Shown here: piece by piece, positions 45,806-58,351 of the stretch
How positions within the stretch are numbered: the stretch's first letter is position 1
How the letters are laid out: every line of letters starts with the position of its first letter
Source: Pampus argenteus
Taxonomy: Eukaryota; Chordata; Actinopteri; Scombriformes; Stromateidae
NCBI GenBank assembly: GCA_036937835.1
Contig: CM072880.1
Span: 11,848,501 to 11,912,500, forward strand
Direction: 5' to 3'
DNA length: 64,000 bases
Position numbers and translations under genes: made by a program
The notes under the pieces: model-generated
The model's database searches: none
The model's input: the letters and a program-made list of their open reading frames with translations, nothing else
What the model was told of the DNA's origin: nothing

Positions 45806-48800
45806 TCTGACCTGAGAGAAGTGGGCCAATGTGATAAATGGCAAATCGCTGTTCTTATTTCTTTGTCATGAGGAAAATAGAGCCCCGAACAAAAACAAAA
45901 CGGACAGTAGCCGCGTCACATGCTACCATTGTCCTCATATAATCACTGCAGTGTTATTCAAAATTAGCAATGAGCTGATACTTGTATTATTATTTTTGTT
46001 GCAGTATGTGAGTTCAGCTATGTTGCTATTGACTTTTTTTGTATGCACAGCTACAGTAAGATACTATCATAAGGTTAGGGTTAGTCACGTTGACAAATCC
46101 CAGCGATGCACAGAATGCCCGTAGCTCCTCTAACTGTGCCATGGCAGACATCCTGCTCCCACAAAATGCACAAACATGCCTCGTATGACACAACGTTTAA
46201 TCCCTGCAGATGATGTTCATAAAGACCGGCATGTCACTCTAGATTTACAACTGTCAACAGTCGGAAAAACATTTCAAACGTTTCCTACTTTTTTTTTTTT
46301 TTTTCTTGTAGGAGCTCCGAGTGGTTTATCCTGTTTCGGGAAAATCCCTCAAGGCTTTTATCCAATCTAAACACCAGGGTCACGCTATAATTTTTTATAG
46401 CCAATTTGTTCATCATGTCTAGATTTCAAAATTTTTCAAGCTTAGCTGGGGCTGTTTGGTTTCCAAGTATGGTGTTATAGTGAAGACAGCAGAGGCAATA
46501 ATAATGTTTAAGTGGTCACCTCAAACATATAAAATGCTTCTTCCTCAGCGCAGGTATATAAACCCAAATACAGCAAACACTCTATTTACTCCTTGCAGTT
46601 ATTTTTTTTAATTTAAAAAAATCAGTGAAGAAGAATAAGTGCTTCAATGGGTTTGTCAGCTGAATCATATGGCAAGCCGCTCTAACGGTGCATATATGAG
46701 ACAGTAGAGAGTGATTTGTTACTCTGTAAAACCAGAGGCTAGGAGAAGAAGGATTGCAAATGTTATATAAGTGAGGGATAATATCAAACAAATTGTATGT
46801 TCCATGACTGTAATGAATGACACAGATGTAGAAGGCAGTTTGCTCTGATGGTTTCTACACCACAGAAAATCTGATTCTTTAACGTTAACGGGCAATATTT
46901 AGTTTAACAGGAAGTAGTATATTTCACAAGGCTGGGAAAGTTTTTAAATCCTGAGATCCACTTTTTCCCCTTCCTCTACCATGAGTTGATTGGGATGTCC
47001 TCGTTTTAAAATTGAATTTGCAATGGCTGTCACTGAGAAACTATTTATCTGTTGTTTTTGTTGGTTGCACAAATAAGCCTAGGTTCAAGCTTGACTCACG
47101 TTTTGCTGTGCTTATAGCACAATACTGGCCCGTCCATTCAGAACTGTAAACAACTTCTGCATACATAACATAACCAACATAAACCATATTATAAACTGCA
47201 TGGTTTCTAGGTTGGACAGCTTCAGAGATATGCTGTCTTGTGTGTAATTTAGGAAATCTCTGAGTGATCCACTTCAGTATTAAATTATTTTTTTACCATT
47301 TCTCCTCATTTCAAAATACATGTCAAGTCTTCTGTTAGGGCCACACCCCATTTTCCAGATATTACCACATTACATGCAGACCACCATGTGTTAAAAGTAT
47401 ATCTATGTTGAACTACAGCAGCAGAGCCTGTGGACACTGCACCTTTATCAGCCTGCAAGGCCTTAGGTGACAGGAACGTGTTTACATCCCATCAAAACCC
47501 CCCTCTGGTATTTTCAGGCTCTAAACTGCTCTCTTATACAGTTATTGCTGGGTTATAGGAATTTTCTGTTTAATTTATTACTACTGCAGTCTACTATATA
47601 TTTTTTTCTCTGCACTATCCATTCCTTGTTGATGATTTAGTAATACAAGCTTATCACACTCAGGCTAAACAGTCACTTTTTTGGTGCTGTCTGTTCCTCC
47701 TAATCCTCTGTTTGTTCTTTTCCTCTTGCATTTGTAACCACGTGAATCACTCGCACTGTAATATACTTCCATGTGACACGCCTCGATACTTCTGAACCGT
47801 CGGAGCTGTCATGGTTGCACTATGAATTGTCAGGAGGTACTTCACGGCATATCATGCAATTCCCATGAACCGTTTTAATTAGCATGTGAGTGAACACTCG
47901 TGTTTCCACTTTGGCAGTAGAACATGCAGTTTCTCATATACGTCTACTTTATAGTAAAGGGCACCCACTGCTTTATTTTACACTGAATCTTTAATTTACT
48001 ACTTCTTTTCCACTGAGAAATACGTCTCACCAGTGTTTACACCCAAAGGCCAAACACGGTGAATCTGTAATGTGTCAATTATTTGTGATAGGAGCTTCTG
48101 TTAAGGAGACAATAAATTTAACTGAATGTAGCTATGACAATTCAGCAACATTTTTGACGTTTTGTATGACCTCACACACTTTGCACCTGTCTTTTTATTA
48201 TGGATTTTGGATCTAGTGTCTCCTCAGTGGAATCCTTTTCCATCGCTACCACCCATCTGTTCTGTCCTGTTTCAGTGTTCCCAGTCTACATCCTGTATGA
48301 ACTAATGAGCCTGAGACGCAGACTCCATCATCTGTTCTAGTCTGCTTCAGCTGTGCACCAAAAAAAAAAAACCATGCCTCTGTAGACCCAAGAGGAATGA
48401 CACAACAGTAAACGTCCCTAGAATGATGCAGCCACCCTTTCAGCCTGTCAGTTGTGTAAATGTCAAAGTTTCAAGTCCATCCTGGAACAAATCAAAGACA
48501 TTTTGTGAAGCAAGACGTATTTTTTGGTATTTGTGGAAATGTCAGTTAGACTAATTCTGAGAATGCCGGGGTGCAGTGGTGTGATGCATTATTCCCCAAC
48601 TTTCATCAAAAGCGAGTCAGTGACAGATGCACAGAGAAAACAAATTGGAGAATGATCTGATGAGAAGAAGTCAGTTCATGAGGAAGAGCTTTGACCGAAA
48701 TGAAATTGAACTCAAGTCGTGTGTGCATTGGACCTATTTTAAACTCATGTGTGTTTCTAGAGATAGAGACATAACAAAAAAAGTGGCTTATTAGTTTAGA

Positions 48801-49950
48801 TTACCTTATCTGTTTTTATTGACCATGTACTATCAGGCATGTCAGTGTAGCTCTCAGAGCAAAACACTGACAAATGCCTCTCAGTTGATAACACAAAAGC
48901 AAAAAGTTGGGGGGAATTTGAATAACAACAATGTAGGAGGTCAAGAAAGGGATTATTTTCCTTTATGTTTGCAGTGTGTGTTGTTGTAGTTGCATTGACT
49001 CACAGTGAAGCTCCTCCATCTTGAAGAGTATGTTAGTGCTGATGGCTGTTTCTGTCTCTGTGAGGTCCACTGTGCCACAAACAGGAATTATCAGTCTGGC
49101 CTGCAGGTTGAATGTGCATCTCTGTTCAAGTGTGAGCAAGGTTTTAGCGAACCAGCCCACAAACTACACAATAAAAAAAAATTAAAAATAGTTTTTCGAT
49201 TCAGTCAGTGTCTGAAAGGCCTGTGGTTATAAAAAAAAAAAAAAAACGGCAAAAATAGCATTTTTCTTGAAATAGGACATTTTCTCCATGCTCCAGATTT
49301 TTAAAAATTGGTGTCGAGCAATAATGTCCCATTTGGTAATTGCGATTTGTCCGTCTTCACATGTCTTCTTTCATCTTTGTCTTGCATATCTTTTTTGGAA
49401 GGAGCTAAGAAACAAGAAAGAGATGTAAGTGAGGAAAAAGCACATAAGGGGTTCTTCTGCAAACTAAGCAACTAACTAAGTAAGGTGTGTGTAATGTTAT
49501 ATGTTGAGATCATCCCTTTGTCTTTAGAATCCTTTATATGATTTATGCTGTATCTTAAAAATGAAATATGAATGCTATTTTTGTGAATAGTTTTCACATG
49601 AAATTTCAATCTGGATACACGCTACATTCAACATCAATTAATGAATAGATTACAAAGCTTTTAGTTCACACCAATACAGACACAGCAGCATGGTGGGTTA
49701 GCACCAGAGCTGTTTAATAATCAGCTGCAAATTGCAGGCGTAAGTGTGATATAAACTCCGGGAAGCAGAAACTGACATCTGTGATTGACACCAGGCTAAT
49801 GGGGTGAAGCTAACACCATAGTTTTTACGGTACTAGTTTGTGGAGATGGCACAAGTAATCACTGTCTGTGTGCAGCATGTTTACATGTGTCTGTCACTGT
49901 ATGTTGTTTTTTTTGTCCCATCGCTGAAAAAACAAACCCACTGTAGTTCA
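45806..49950. other. non-coding stretch
   Basis: About 4 kb without a supportable gene or large recognisable repeat. T-run 46,289-46,304, A-runs at about 48,360 and 49,231. Short frames at 45,831 and 49,005 have no coding character. Confidence 0.55.
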
Positions 49951-49954
49951 GCTC

Positions 49955-50110
49955 GTTGACTGTCCAGTTAGCGAGTAGAAAGGGCTAATAAAGGGCACAT
50001 CATATTCTTTAATAGCGCAGTAATAGGCGGCTATTACTGTGTTTGAGCCCTTCATTGACAGTAATGAGGCCAGTGGAGCTGTAATCAGTCCATAATGTAG
50101 TGTGGAGCTC
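49955..50110. promoter_or_regulatory. candidate conserved non-coding element with internal symmetry
   Basis: Holds tagcgagtagaaagggctaa, ttaatagcgcagtaataggc and an imperfect palindrome in gcagtaataggcggctatta. It then continues with ctgtgtttgagcccttcatt and gtaatgaggccagtggagc. Compact and complex. Confidence 0.33.
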
Positions 50111-50778
50111 TGGCACATAGAGCAAAAAAGAGAAGAAAAGACAAAGACAGCTGGAAGTTCTCAGAGGAGGCCAGATGTCAACAAACACCGAGACTTTAGG
50201 AGGAAATTAATTCATTCTCAGAGGATGTATCACGTAACATCAGTGTACATGCACTGTACACACAAAACACTACCAGATTGTAAGCTTTACCATCTACATT
50301 ATCTGGAGACATTAGAGTGATGCCCACTCAGTTAAAACTGGAATCTACACAGGATTTAGGCAGAGGTCTGGCAAATCAATCAGATCTTTCACTATACAGC
50401 ACTATGCATGGATGACCCCTTCAATCATCATTTTATCAATCATTCATCCAAGGCTGTAGGGATTAATATGCATGCATGTACAGTAAATCCTGAATTCTAC
50501 TTGTGGAAATCACACAAAACAATCTGTGAGACCTCCATGTAGGTAGGTGTGGGTGGGTGTGTGTGTGTGAGCGCTAGAGGAATAAAACAAAAAGGGGCCA
50601 CGGACTAACATGACTTTCTGGACATGAGACACAATATTCCGATAGTGTGTCCAGAATTAAATATTCCACGGTATCATATTCCAGGACAGTTCACTCCAGT
50701 TTGGAAGCGTGGGAAAGCAAAACTAAGTCTGATTCAGGCCAGAGCAGTCAAAGGGCTTGTGAGGTTTGTTTGTTTGTG

Positions 50779-50820
<42 letters not shown>

Positions 50821-51490
50821 AGCTGCAGCATCACAGTTCGTCAGTCCAGTCTAGCATATCCATGATGTCATCCAAAGTCATAAACACAAGACTGTGCGTT
50901 TGTATCAGGCTACTGTGAGCTGCCTCTGTATGTGTACGTATGCTCATTATAACGAGCTCTGTAGATGAGCTCATGCTGTAGTTTTCTGCCTATTGTCAGC
51001 ACAGCCTTAAAAAGTCTGCACCTACTTCATTAAAGGAGAGACAATCTTCTGCTGTGTAAAGCTGAAAACATGACACCTGCTTGATTATTAAAGGCGGACA
51101 CATACAGGAAACGTGTCCCAGTGGATTCAGGTTTGCTGCAGTTTTATATGAAGGGATTTTAGAAAAAATAACCTTCAGACAGCCATATTACAGGCCATCA
51201 TCACAGATAATTAATATTTCTCTTCCATATAAACAAAGCAGAAATCAGCTGGTTTATCATTGATCATGAATATCAATAAAGCCAACATCAATGTGAACCT
51301 ACTCCAAAGATTTGTCTGTTCAATCCGATATCTGTGTGAAATGTGTAGCAGGCTGTGCAACCTGATCAGGAGCATTGATGACGTCATCAGACATTGATGA
51401 TGTCATTAGACATGCTCACCCTGAGCTGAGCACAAATAAACAACTGCAGTACTAACACACTATCTACTGCTTTACTTTTGGACATCATCT
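50110..51490. other. non-coding stretch
   Basis: No supportable gene. Contains a GT repeat, and a duplicated tgatgacgtcatcagacatt / tgatgatgtcattagacat pair at about 51,375-51,411 (CRE-like TGACGTCA). Confidence 0.5.
50775..50818. repeat. (GT)n microsatellite
   Basis: About 44 bp with one GTGC interruption. The poly-Val/Cys frames here are artefacts of it. Confidence 0.95.
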
Positions 51491-51901
51491 TTGTTTCTCA
51501 GAGCCACGAATAGAAGAAACGATTCGGGACGCAACGCCAGATTGGCCGACGCTGCACCTGAGCTGTGTCCAAATCAATACACACCACAAGCTGGAAGGCT
51601 TCCCTGCTGTGACTACAGCGATCTGCAACATTCCCTTGCAGATGCACAAAGGGTGATTGGTAAAGCCAAATTAACAATGAACAAGCTGGAGAGAGATCTA
51701 CAGAACAAACAGAGGGAAGAAAAGGACACCCTCATGAGTCACATCTGGGAGGAGTGCACGTCCTTTAGAACAAAATAGGAAGTGGAGAAAAAGGCTGCTG
51801 CTGGGAAAGAAAAGAACTGGGACACCAGACTGCAGAAGATGGAGGAGGAGGAGAAGAAGCCACTCTTGGAAATCTGTGTAGGAGAAGGAGGATCTCTCTG
51901 A
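51491..51901 (+). pseudogene. broken coiled-coil open frame, gene fragment or pseudogene
   Basis: A good acceptor-like tract ending ttgtttctcag at 51501 leads into a frame open for about 92 codons, a TAG at 51776-51778, then the same frame open for 40 more codons to TGA at 51899-51901. The part from roughly codon 50 is lysine/glutamate-rich with heptad-like spacing (LADAQRVIGKAKLTMNKLER before the TAG; AGKEKNWDTRLQKMEEEEKK after it), so both halves read as one coiled coil. The TAG could derive from CAG by one change. No ATG starts the frame. I do not recognise the family. It may be the last exon of a decayed gene or a retrocopy fragment. Confidence 0.4.
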
Positions 51902-52248
51902 GAGACTGACTCTTGGCCCATCTTGATCATTCACTTTTACCCTCTCTTCTGTCCCCCACTGAGCACAGAACATCTTTCTGCACTGTCATATGTACTCAGC
52001 AGGGGAACCGTCATGTTTTTGCAGTTTTCACACTCCCCATAAATACAATCCTCACACTATTTTAGTAACTCTTCCAAGGTCTGAGATCTCATTCAGCTTC
52101 AGCTTTTCTGCCAGAAAGCTTAGATTCTCACACAGGAGGGATGCAGAGTACAAGATCCTCACATTGTTCTGTGCTAGAAATTTTCTGTGGAGGTTTCTCA
52201 GTGTCTACAGATCTTAACTTTGTTAAACTTGGCTAATCCTAATTTTTA

Positions 52249-52274
52249 CCTTAACCTTAACCTTAACCTTAGCC
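52249..52274. repeat. (CCTTAA)4 hexanucleotide repeat
   Basis: Four near-perfect hexamers, the last being CCTTAG. It differs from the vertebrate telomere unit CCCTAA by one base. Confidence 0.85.
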
Positions 52275-52431
52275 ACTGACCCAACTGGTCATCAGCTGAT
52301 TTTAAGACTGGCATGTGTCCCTGAATCAAATCATGACTGTAAATGGTGATTATTTTTAAAAGCCTCATTTGATCCATTGCAGGTAACCATGTTGACCACA
52401 TTTCTCTCTGTACAAGGTATGTGTGTCCATG

Positions 52432-52486
52432 CTCTCTCTCTCTCTCTCCCCCTGTAACACACTCACACACACACACACACACACAG
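52432..52486. repeat. compound (CT)n ... (CA)n microsatellite
   Basis: CT run at 52,432-52,448 and CA run at 52,464-52,486. Confidence 0.9.
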
Positions 52487-52598
52487 ACAGACACACTGTA
52501 GTAGGTAAAAGAGAAAAAATATTTGCTTGCGCAATAACAAACACACGTCTGTGTTTATTTTGTGCCTGCAGGGAGCTGAGAGGTGAGACATACTGTAG

Positions 52599-52625
52599 CA
52601 CACACACACACACACACACACACAC
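52599..52625. repeat. (CA)n microsatellite
   Basis: About 27 bp perfect. Confidence 0.93.
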
Positions 52626-53196
52626 TGCTACACAAAAATACACACATCGTTTTCTTCTTCCTTCATGAATCAAGAGCCTGGATAGTTTTATACAATTGAG
52701 AGAAAACGATTAAGACAGAGACAGCTTCATTTTGTGTGCGAGTGATTGTGAGAATGTTGTGCACATATGTTTGTTTTTGTGTGAGTGTGTTTCTGCCAAA
52801 ATCATGTGCATCCTGGTGTCAGTTATCTTTCGGGCGTAGGTGATGATAAGACACAATCAATCCACCTTTCCCTTTGCTGGCCTGGGTTAGCTGTTATCTC
52901 ACTTTCTACTCAATCTATCCGTCTTTCTTCCTCTATTTCTTCCTATCTCCTCTTCTTTCCGTTTCCCCTTTGAAAAAATAAAAATAAATAATAATCTTTT
53001 CACGCTTTTCTCTTCTACATCAAGTGGTACAGCTGTTTGCATAAAAAGAAACAGGTGATAATCACGGTATGTTTACATATTGTATTCTATTCTATTGTAG
53101 TTAAGCTTTGATTTCTTTATATTGTCAGTAGTGTCCAAACTGCAAAACTGAAAATGTCACACACTGTCCTAGTGACGGCAGTGATTGTGTCGTACA

Positions 53197-53214
53197 ACAC
53201 ACACACACACACAC
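53197..53214. repeat. (CA)n microsatellite
   Basis: About nine units. Confidence 0.88.
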
Positions 53215-53594
53215 TTCCTGGACTGTAAATGGCACTCAAGCATCGTGCCTTTTCACCTATGCTTATTTATTCAAATCCCTTATTTATATCTTGGTAACAT
53301 GCTGCTACACTGTGGTGCGATATCTCCTTCCTACTTCTGCTCTAGTACTTTGTGTAATGTAATCTCTTTTAGACCTTAGACTACTTTTTTTATTTTTTTA
53401 TTAAATGTTATTGTAAATGTCTTTATTTTTTGTGAAGTGAACCACACATGAATCCACATTGAGCCTTTGCAAATGGCAATAAAGTCTCTTGATTCCCTTC
53501 TTACCACGTTTGGTAGGAAGTTGGCCGCAATCTCGATAGAGATTATTAATCTCTGGCTCCTCAAATTACAATTTCTTATCTAGGTTTTGCTCCA

Positions 53595-53790
53595 GAAATG
53601 TTTGCTAGATAACCAAAAGCATTAGGATTCGCCCTCTGGGCACTGTAGATATCTTATATCAACAGTGCCAAATATAATGGCATTCCATCCAATAGTTGTT
53701 CAGTTATTTCGTTCTCTGTGGTGGACTGATCAATCAACAGACCAATTAACATGCAGCTAGCATGGCTAAAACAGAATAGCAGGTTCCTGA
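53595..53790 (+). repeat. LINE-3'-end-like teleost repeat, forward orientation
   Basis: attaggattcgccctctggg, taatggcattccatccaata, gttgttcagttatttcgttc, tggtggactgatcaatcaac and gcagctagcatggctaaaac follow the remembered consensus order ('ggcaatccatccaatagttgttgagatatttc', described here in pieces). Diverged but clear. Confidence 0.75.
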
Positions 53791-53794
53791 CAGG

Positions 53795-54640
53795 AATAGA
53801 TGAAATGGAATTAAGAGGCTCGGTATGCAGTAGCATTACAATAAGATGTTGAAGGAGGAGCAAAACCTGTTTGACATTAGAGTTGCAACAAAGTGTTTCA
53901 AATCAAGTTTAAGACATTTTGAGCATTTTGGATGTTTATGTTGAGCTGCAACGGGATAAACTCGAACCCTTTTTATGTCTGTAAACAGAATATTTTTCGA
54001 GTGATGTCATTCTCTCCAGCCTTAAAAAAACAAAACATCATTTAAATGAATCGGATGTTTTGGTTCAATCACTCAATGGATGATTAATACATCGTGATGC
54101 ATGGTGATAATTGGTTCCTTGTACAGGGTCCAGATTGTAGGGCCGCACCTAACCGTTAATAATCACATGAAATTAAAAGTATTGACAACATTGTCAAACA
54201 ACAGGGAGGAGAAACACGTAAGGAGTGAGTCACATTGCAGCTCCCTGATGAATGAACGTCGTCACTCGGGGATTTCAGGGCATTAAACAATCATTTCCAG
54301 TCTGATTTCAGTGCATTCCCACTCAGCTTTTAATCTTCTTTTTTGGGTCAATTAATAAACCAGCCTTCACCAAGATAAAAGCCAGACATCAAACCATGGC
54401 AGAGGCTTATCTCTCAGACAAAAACAATTATGCCACAGTCTTTGTCTCAAAGGACAAACACATACAAGCAAAAAAAAACAACACATTACTGATATTGCTC
54501 ATTTTGCTTTTGCTATCACGGATTTCATAAAACAGATATCTTGTCCAAACCGCATAATGTATCCAGTATTAACATTTATACCTGACATATTCAGGCATTA
54601 TTCTATGTCTACAAACCTGTGGCATTTTAACCTTTAGACC
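53795..54640. other. non-coding stretch
   Basis: No gene. 54,300-54,450 is balanced and ATTA-bearing (gggtcaattaataaaccagc) and may be regulatory. Confidence 0.5.
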
Positions 54641-54649
54641 CGGGAGAGG

Positions 54650-54965
54650 AATTTATTTTCTTCAAATTGCTTCTTGTGTCAGACTTCTCTCCGAATCGTT
54701 AAGCAACTACAATAGTTTTTTTTTTTTCTGAGTATGAGAAAGGGAGAATGGCTGGAAGCAAAGCCGCGACAATCCTGAGATGACAAATGAAAATCCATTG
54801 AGCATTGTCGGCTCTGCTTTGACAGTCTTTGATGATGACAAATTGATTCATAAATCGAACCTGGTTTTCAACAATGTCTTAAACGGTCAATCTAATAGAG
54901 GTTTTATCATTTGCAGCAGAGCTTCAGCATATTTCACCGGACAAGTTATTTTCACCACAGGTGGA
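54650..54965. promoter_or_regulatory. candidate conserved non-coding element
   Basis: Contains cttctctccgaatcgttaag, gcaaagccgcgacaatcctg, gacaaatgaaaatccattga, aattgattcataaatcgaac and atttcaccggacaagttatt, broken only by a short T-run. The 72-codon frame here has no splice pair. Confidence 0.33.
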
Positions 54966-55009
54966 TACTATTCATCAAAAAGAAAAAAATATATATAACA
55001 TTTTTTTTG

Positions 55010-55165
55010 TGCTGGGTTACATGAGGACCATGATCAATTAATGATGAGAGGTTTGAGGCGGTCAGACATTCAGAGATTATGGTTCAACGGCCGAAATCCA
55101 AGTTTGTCTAAAGCCGAGTTAATTTTGATTTTAATCCCAAACTGGTCACCCCAACTAGAGTTGGA
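55010..55165. promoter_or_regulatory. candidate conserved non-coding element
   Basis: ccatgatcaattaatgatga, ggttcaacggccgaaatcca, gccgagttaattttgatttt and tcaccccaactagagttgg: dense homeodomain cores in complex sequence. Confidence 0.35.
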
Positions 55166-55860
55166 GCGGTGGAGCTTTTCATTTTCTTTCAGTTCATTTG
55201 TTTTATAGGCATTGACAAAAACGATTAGCGGGTTCTGTGTTTATGATCAATGTAATGTAAGATCCTAAGGTGTAACCGGTTGACTGAACCATATGTAGTG
55301 AGTTTAGAAGTCGTATAGTTTGGCTATACAGAAAAGGGAGATTTGGATTGAATATGGGAGAAACATGCGGTGTGCAACATGGAAGAATAATTAAATCATA
55401 CAGTGCCAGATGATCACATCTGACTGATCCTCATTCTGATTGTAAATGAATGTTTTTTTCCAGGCAAAAATTATTTGAATTGACTCTTGTCATAGATCTG
55501 CTTGTTCAATCTGTAATTACCTTTTGTCTATAAGAGCCATGAAAACACTTCAATACTGTGCCATTAAATCAATTCTCTTGTACTGTTTGTACTGTTGTCA
55601 CGGCTTGTAAACCACAACGAAATGAACTAAAACACCATCTGATACTCAGTGTTGCGAAAACTTAAAGAGCTCAAACCAATCAGAAAGCAGCCTGAAGAAA
55701 TATTGGAAATGAAGTAAGTGTTACTTTTTTTTGTGTGTTTCAAGCAACAGAAAAATGAACTTCCAGTGTTGCATTACTACAGTTAGTCAGCATTAAAGCT
55801 TGTTTGACATTTTGTACCTACACAGCAGTTTATTCAAAGGTTCTTAAAACACTTCAGTTC
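55166..55860. other. non-coding stretch
   Basis: AT-rich, no gene. Nothing recognised with confidence. Confidence 0.55.
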
Positions 55861-55864
55861 CATC

Positions 55865-56130
55865 AAGTGGACACTTATGTCATATTGGGAGATGATTACA
55901 GCACATGGGAACGATAAACACACAATAACATGCAATGACTTAGGTGTTAGAAGAGAAGAAAATAACTCACATTTTATGTCCTTCTATCAACTGCTATACA
56001 TATATAAGCCTGACCAATGGATCATGTGGCTCATTAATTATGGGCTAAATGCGTTGCTGATTTAGTTCAGTGGTTTTTAAAGAGCCGTAGCCCATAATTT
56101 AATCAGCAAATGTAATCATAGCTTATAGAA
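55865..56130. promoter_or_regulatory. candidate conserved element with inverted homeodomain sites
   Basis: aattatgggcta at 56036-56047 is exactly inverted as tagcccataatt at 56088-56099, with ATTAAT/TTTAAT extending both arms. Both arms therefore present TAAT cores in opposite orientation 40 bp apart. The surrounding sequence is complex and repeat-free. Confidence 0.38.
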
Positions 56131-58096
56131 CAAAGCTCAGCCGGTGTATGTGAACTGAAAACACATTTCTTTAAGAAAAGCTCTCTGCCTGTCAATGTTC
56201 TCCTTTTATGCCTCATCTTATTTAATATAGAAACTTTTTTTTTTGCCCGTCTGGTCACCCAGTTGCCCTCCGTCACGTGTTATAACGTTCTTTAACATGT
56301 AAAACATGTATTTCATTTGTTGTTTTGAGAAGGACATGCCGCTCGCTATTGTTTGGATGCACTGCGTGAATATATAAGGATGTTTTCAGAAGAACCCTCA
56401 AGTTTAAATCAATCCTTGTTTAAAACCAAAGTACTGTTGGAGAAAAAAACAAAAGAGGCTGAATGAAAAGAGAAATGACTTTAGAAAAGAAGTGGAACAA
56501 TTGCTTTTCAAGCTTTTATTTGATGGCTGTTGCTGCTTCACTTGAGTCTTTTCAGAGGCTAAATGGCTTTTTTTTTTTTTTTAACTACAAGTGTCGTCCC
56601 TCTCCTGCTGCCTCCCACCTGTCCTCTTCTCCATCCTTTCTCCCTTCATCCTCTCCACTCTCACACTCTCATTTTTTTTCACCCTCTGCTTAATTTGTCT
56701 GCCTCTACATGTAGAAGGAGCTCTTCAGCTGGGGGAGCAGAGAGAGTAAATTATAGATGGATGAATAGAGACTGAATAATTAAAAGAAACGGAGGCAGAT
56801 GGGGACTGCTTTTGGGCAATCAGGCAGCTCTCCTGATATTCAAGTTCAATTCATCTTACAAATAAAATGCACTTTGTAGATCGGTGATATGATGCATGTA
56901 CGTGTGCATGCTTATTTGCATACATATGAATTCATGTACTTCCTCAGACATCCACATCTAATGATTGTCCAGGCGTGAGCAGGCAGACAGACTCTGTTTG
57001 TTTTGCCTCCTGCCTTCCTGCAGCTAAATCTGGTAGACACACAGACAAAAGCGCCCAGTTGCTTGATGTATTCAAATGGCTTTGGTGAATACAATGAATA
57101 ATAGATGGTGATTGTATGTGTTTTTTGTGTCAGTATTATAGAGAGGAATGTGCCTGTCTGAAGCAATAATATCAAGGCTTCCTTTGACTATACAATTGTT
57201 GTGAAAACAGTGGAAGGGTTGTAACTGCCTGTCAACCTTGTCTCCGTCTCACTTCTATTTTTCTACGTGGGAATGTTGAACATGCAAACTGGTTGAATAG
57301 TGGCTATAATGGTCTTTGAAGTGACGTCCAATATATAAGAGAAGGACACATATGAATGTTTATATATATATGATGTTGTAAATCTGATCTGCCACCACTA
57401 TGGTGAGTTTGGTTAAGGATTAAGCTCAAAAACTTGACTTGATTGGTGTTGGTTTGGGTTTTAATTATACTTCATTAGGTTAAGGGAACTTCGTCATTGT
57501 GGTTACAGTAATAAACACTTGGTTAGGTTCAGAAAACAGCTGGGGTCATGGTTAAAAGAAGGTGATGTTAACTGACAGTGGGAAATGGCAAACTTAGTTA
57601 AAGTCCGACATTTCGATAACTGGTGCTCTCATTTTTCTTGGGAGGGGGTCATATTTTTCATATTTGTAACTTCTCCAAATCTGTACACTGTACATAATTA
57701 GAATCATGTAGTATGCAATTAGAAAGAGTGTGTTTTAGTGTGTTGTATTGTGAGAGCGAACACATATTAAACAATATCAAACAAAGGTTAATTAGGTCAC
57801 ATAATACGTTCACTCCCTGACACAAGTGATCCCCCTAAGTAGAACTCTCAATGCAATTTAGGCAACATTAACTTTTCAGCTTCAGTGCTTAAAACAATCA
57901 TGTCTATATACTGCAATTAAAGAAGCTGAGTTGATTAATTATTCCCCTAAGCAAATTTTACCCCTATTGTGAAGCAGTGCAGTCCGCAGCTAATCTAGCA
58001 CCTCAGATAGTCTTGCTTTTTTAGGAGCTCCAGGCTGAATTCATCTAAAGTACTACTCGCTAGATTAGCCAACTGTGAAGTACATAGAGACAAAGA

Positions 58097-58136
58097 GGAG
58101 ACAATGAAGACATTGTGGAGACAATGAAGACATGTT
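58097..58136. repeat. 20-bp tandem duplication
   Basis: ggagacaatgaagacattgt is followed immediately by a second copy that differs only near its end. Confidence 0.9.
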
Positions 58137-58330
58137 CAGTAATCCAAACAGGAAATAAATGGCACAGTCTGCCAGAAAACTGCTTTCTCTCCAATACAGT
58201 AAAACGCTCTCAAGAGTTTACTGTGTTAGCACACTGCTTTTGATAAGATTTCAACCTGCAACTTGTACTTTGAACTTTGCCAGGAAAAGTCACCACTAAC
58301 CTGCTGTTACTGTGATTTTGTGTTCATGAA

Positions 58331-58351
58331 TGTGTGTGTGTGTGTGTGTGT
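58331..58351. repeat. (TG)n microsatellite
   Basis: About ten TG units. Confidence 0.9.

Larger units (their letters stand above)
51902..53590. other. non-coding stretch with simple repeats
   Basis: No gene. The first plus-strand AATAAA cluster after the broken frame is at about 52,977-52,990, over 1 kb away, which does not support an intact 3' UTR. Several CA and CT tracts are present. Confidence 0.55.

Noticed and set aside
52365..52673. Cys/Val-rich 102-codon minus-strand frame
   Set aside because: It reads through two CA repeats and a CT repeat. No coding signal.
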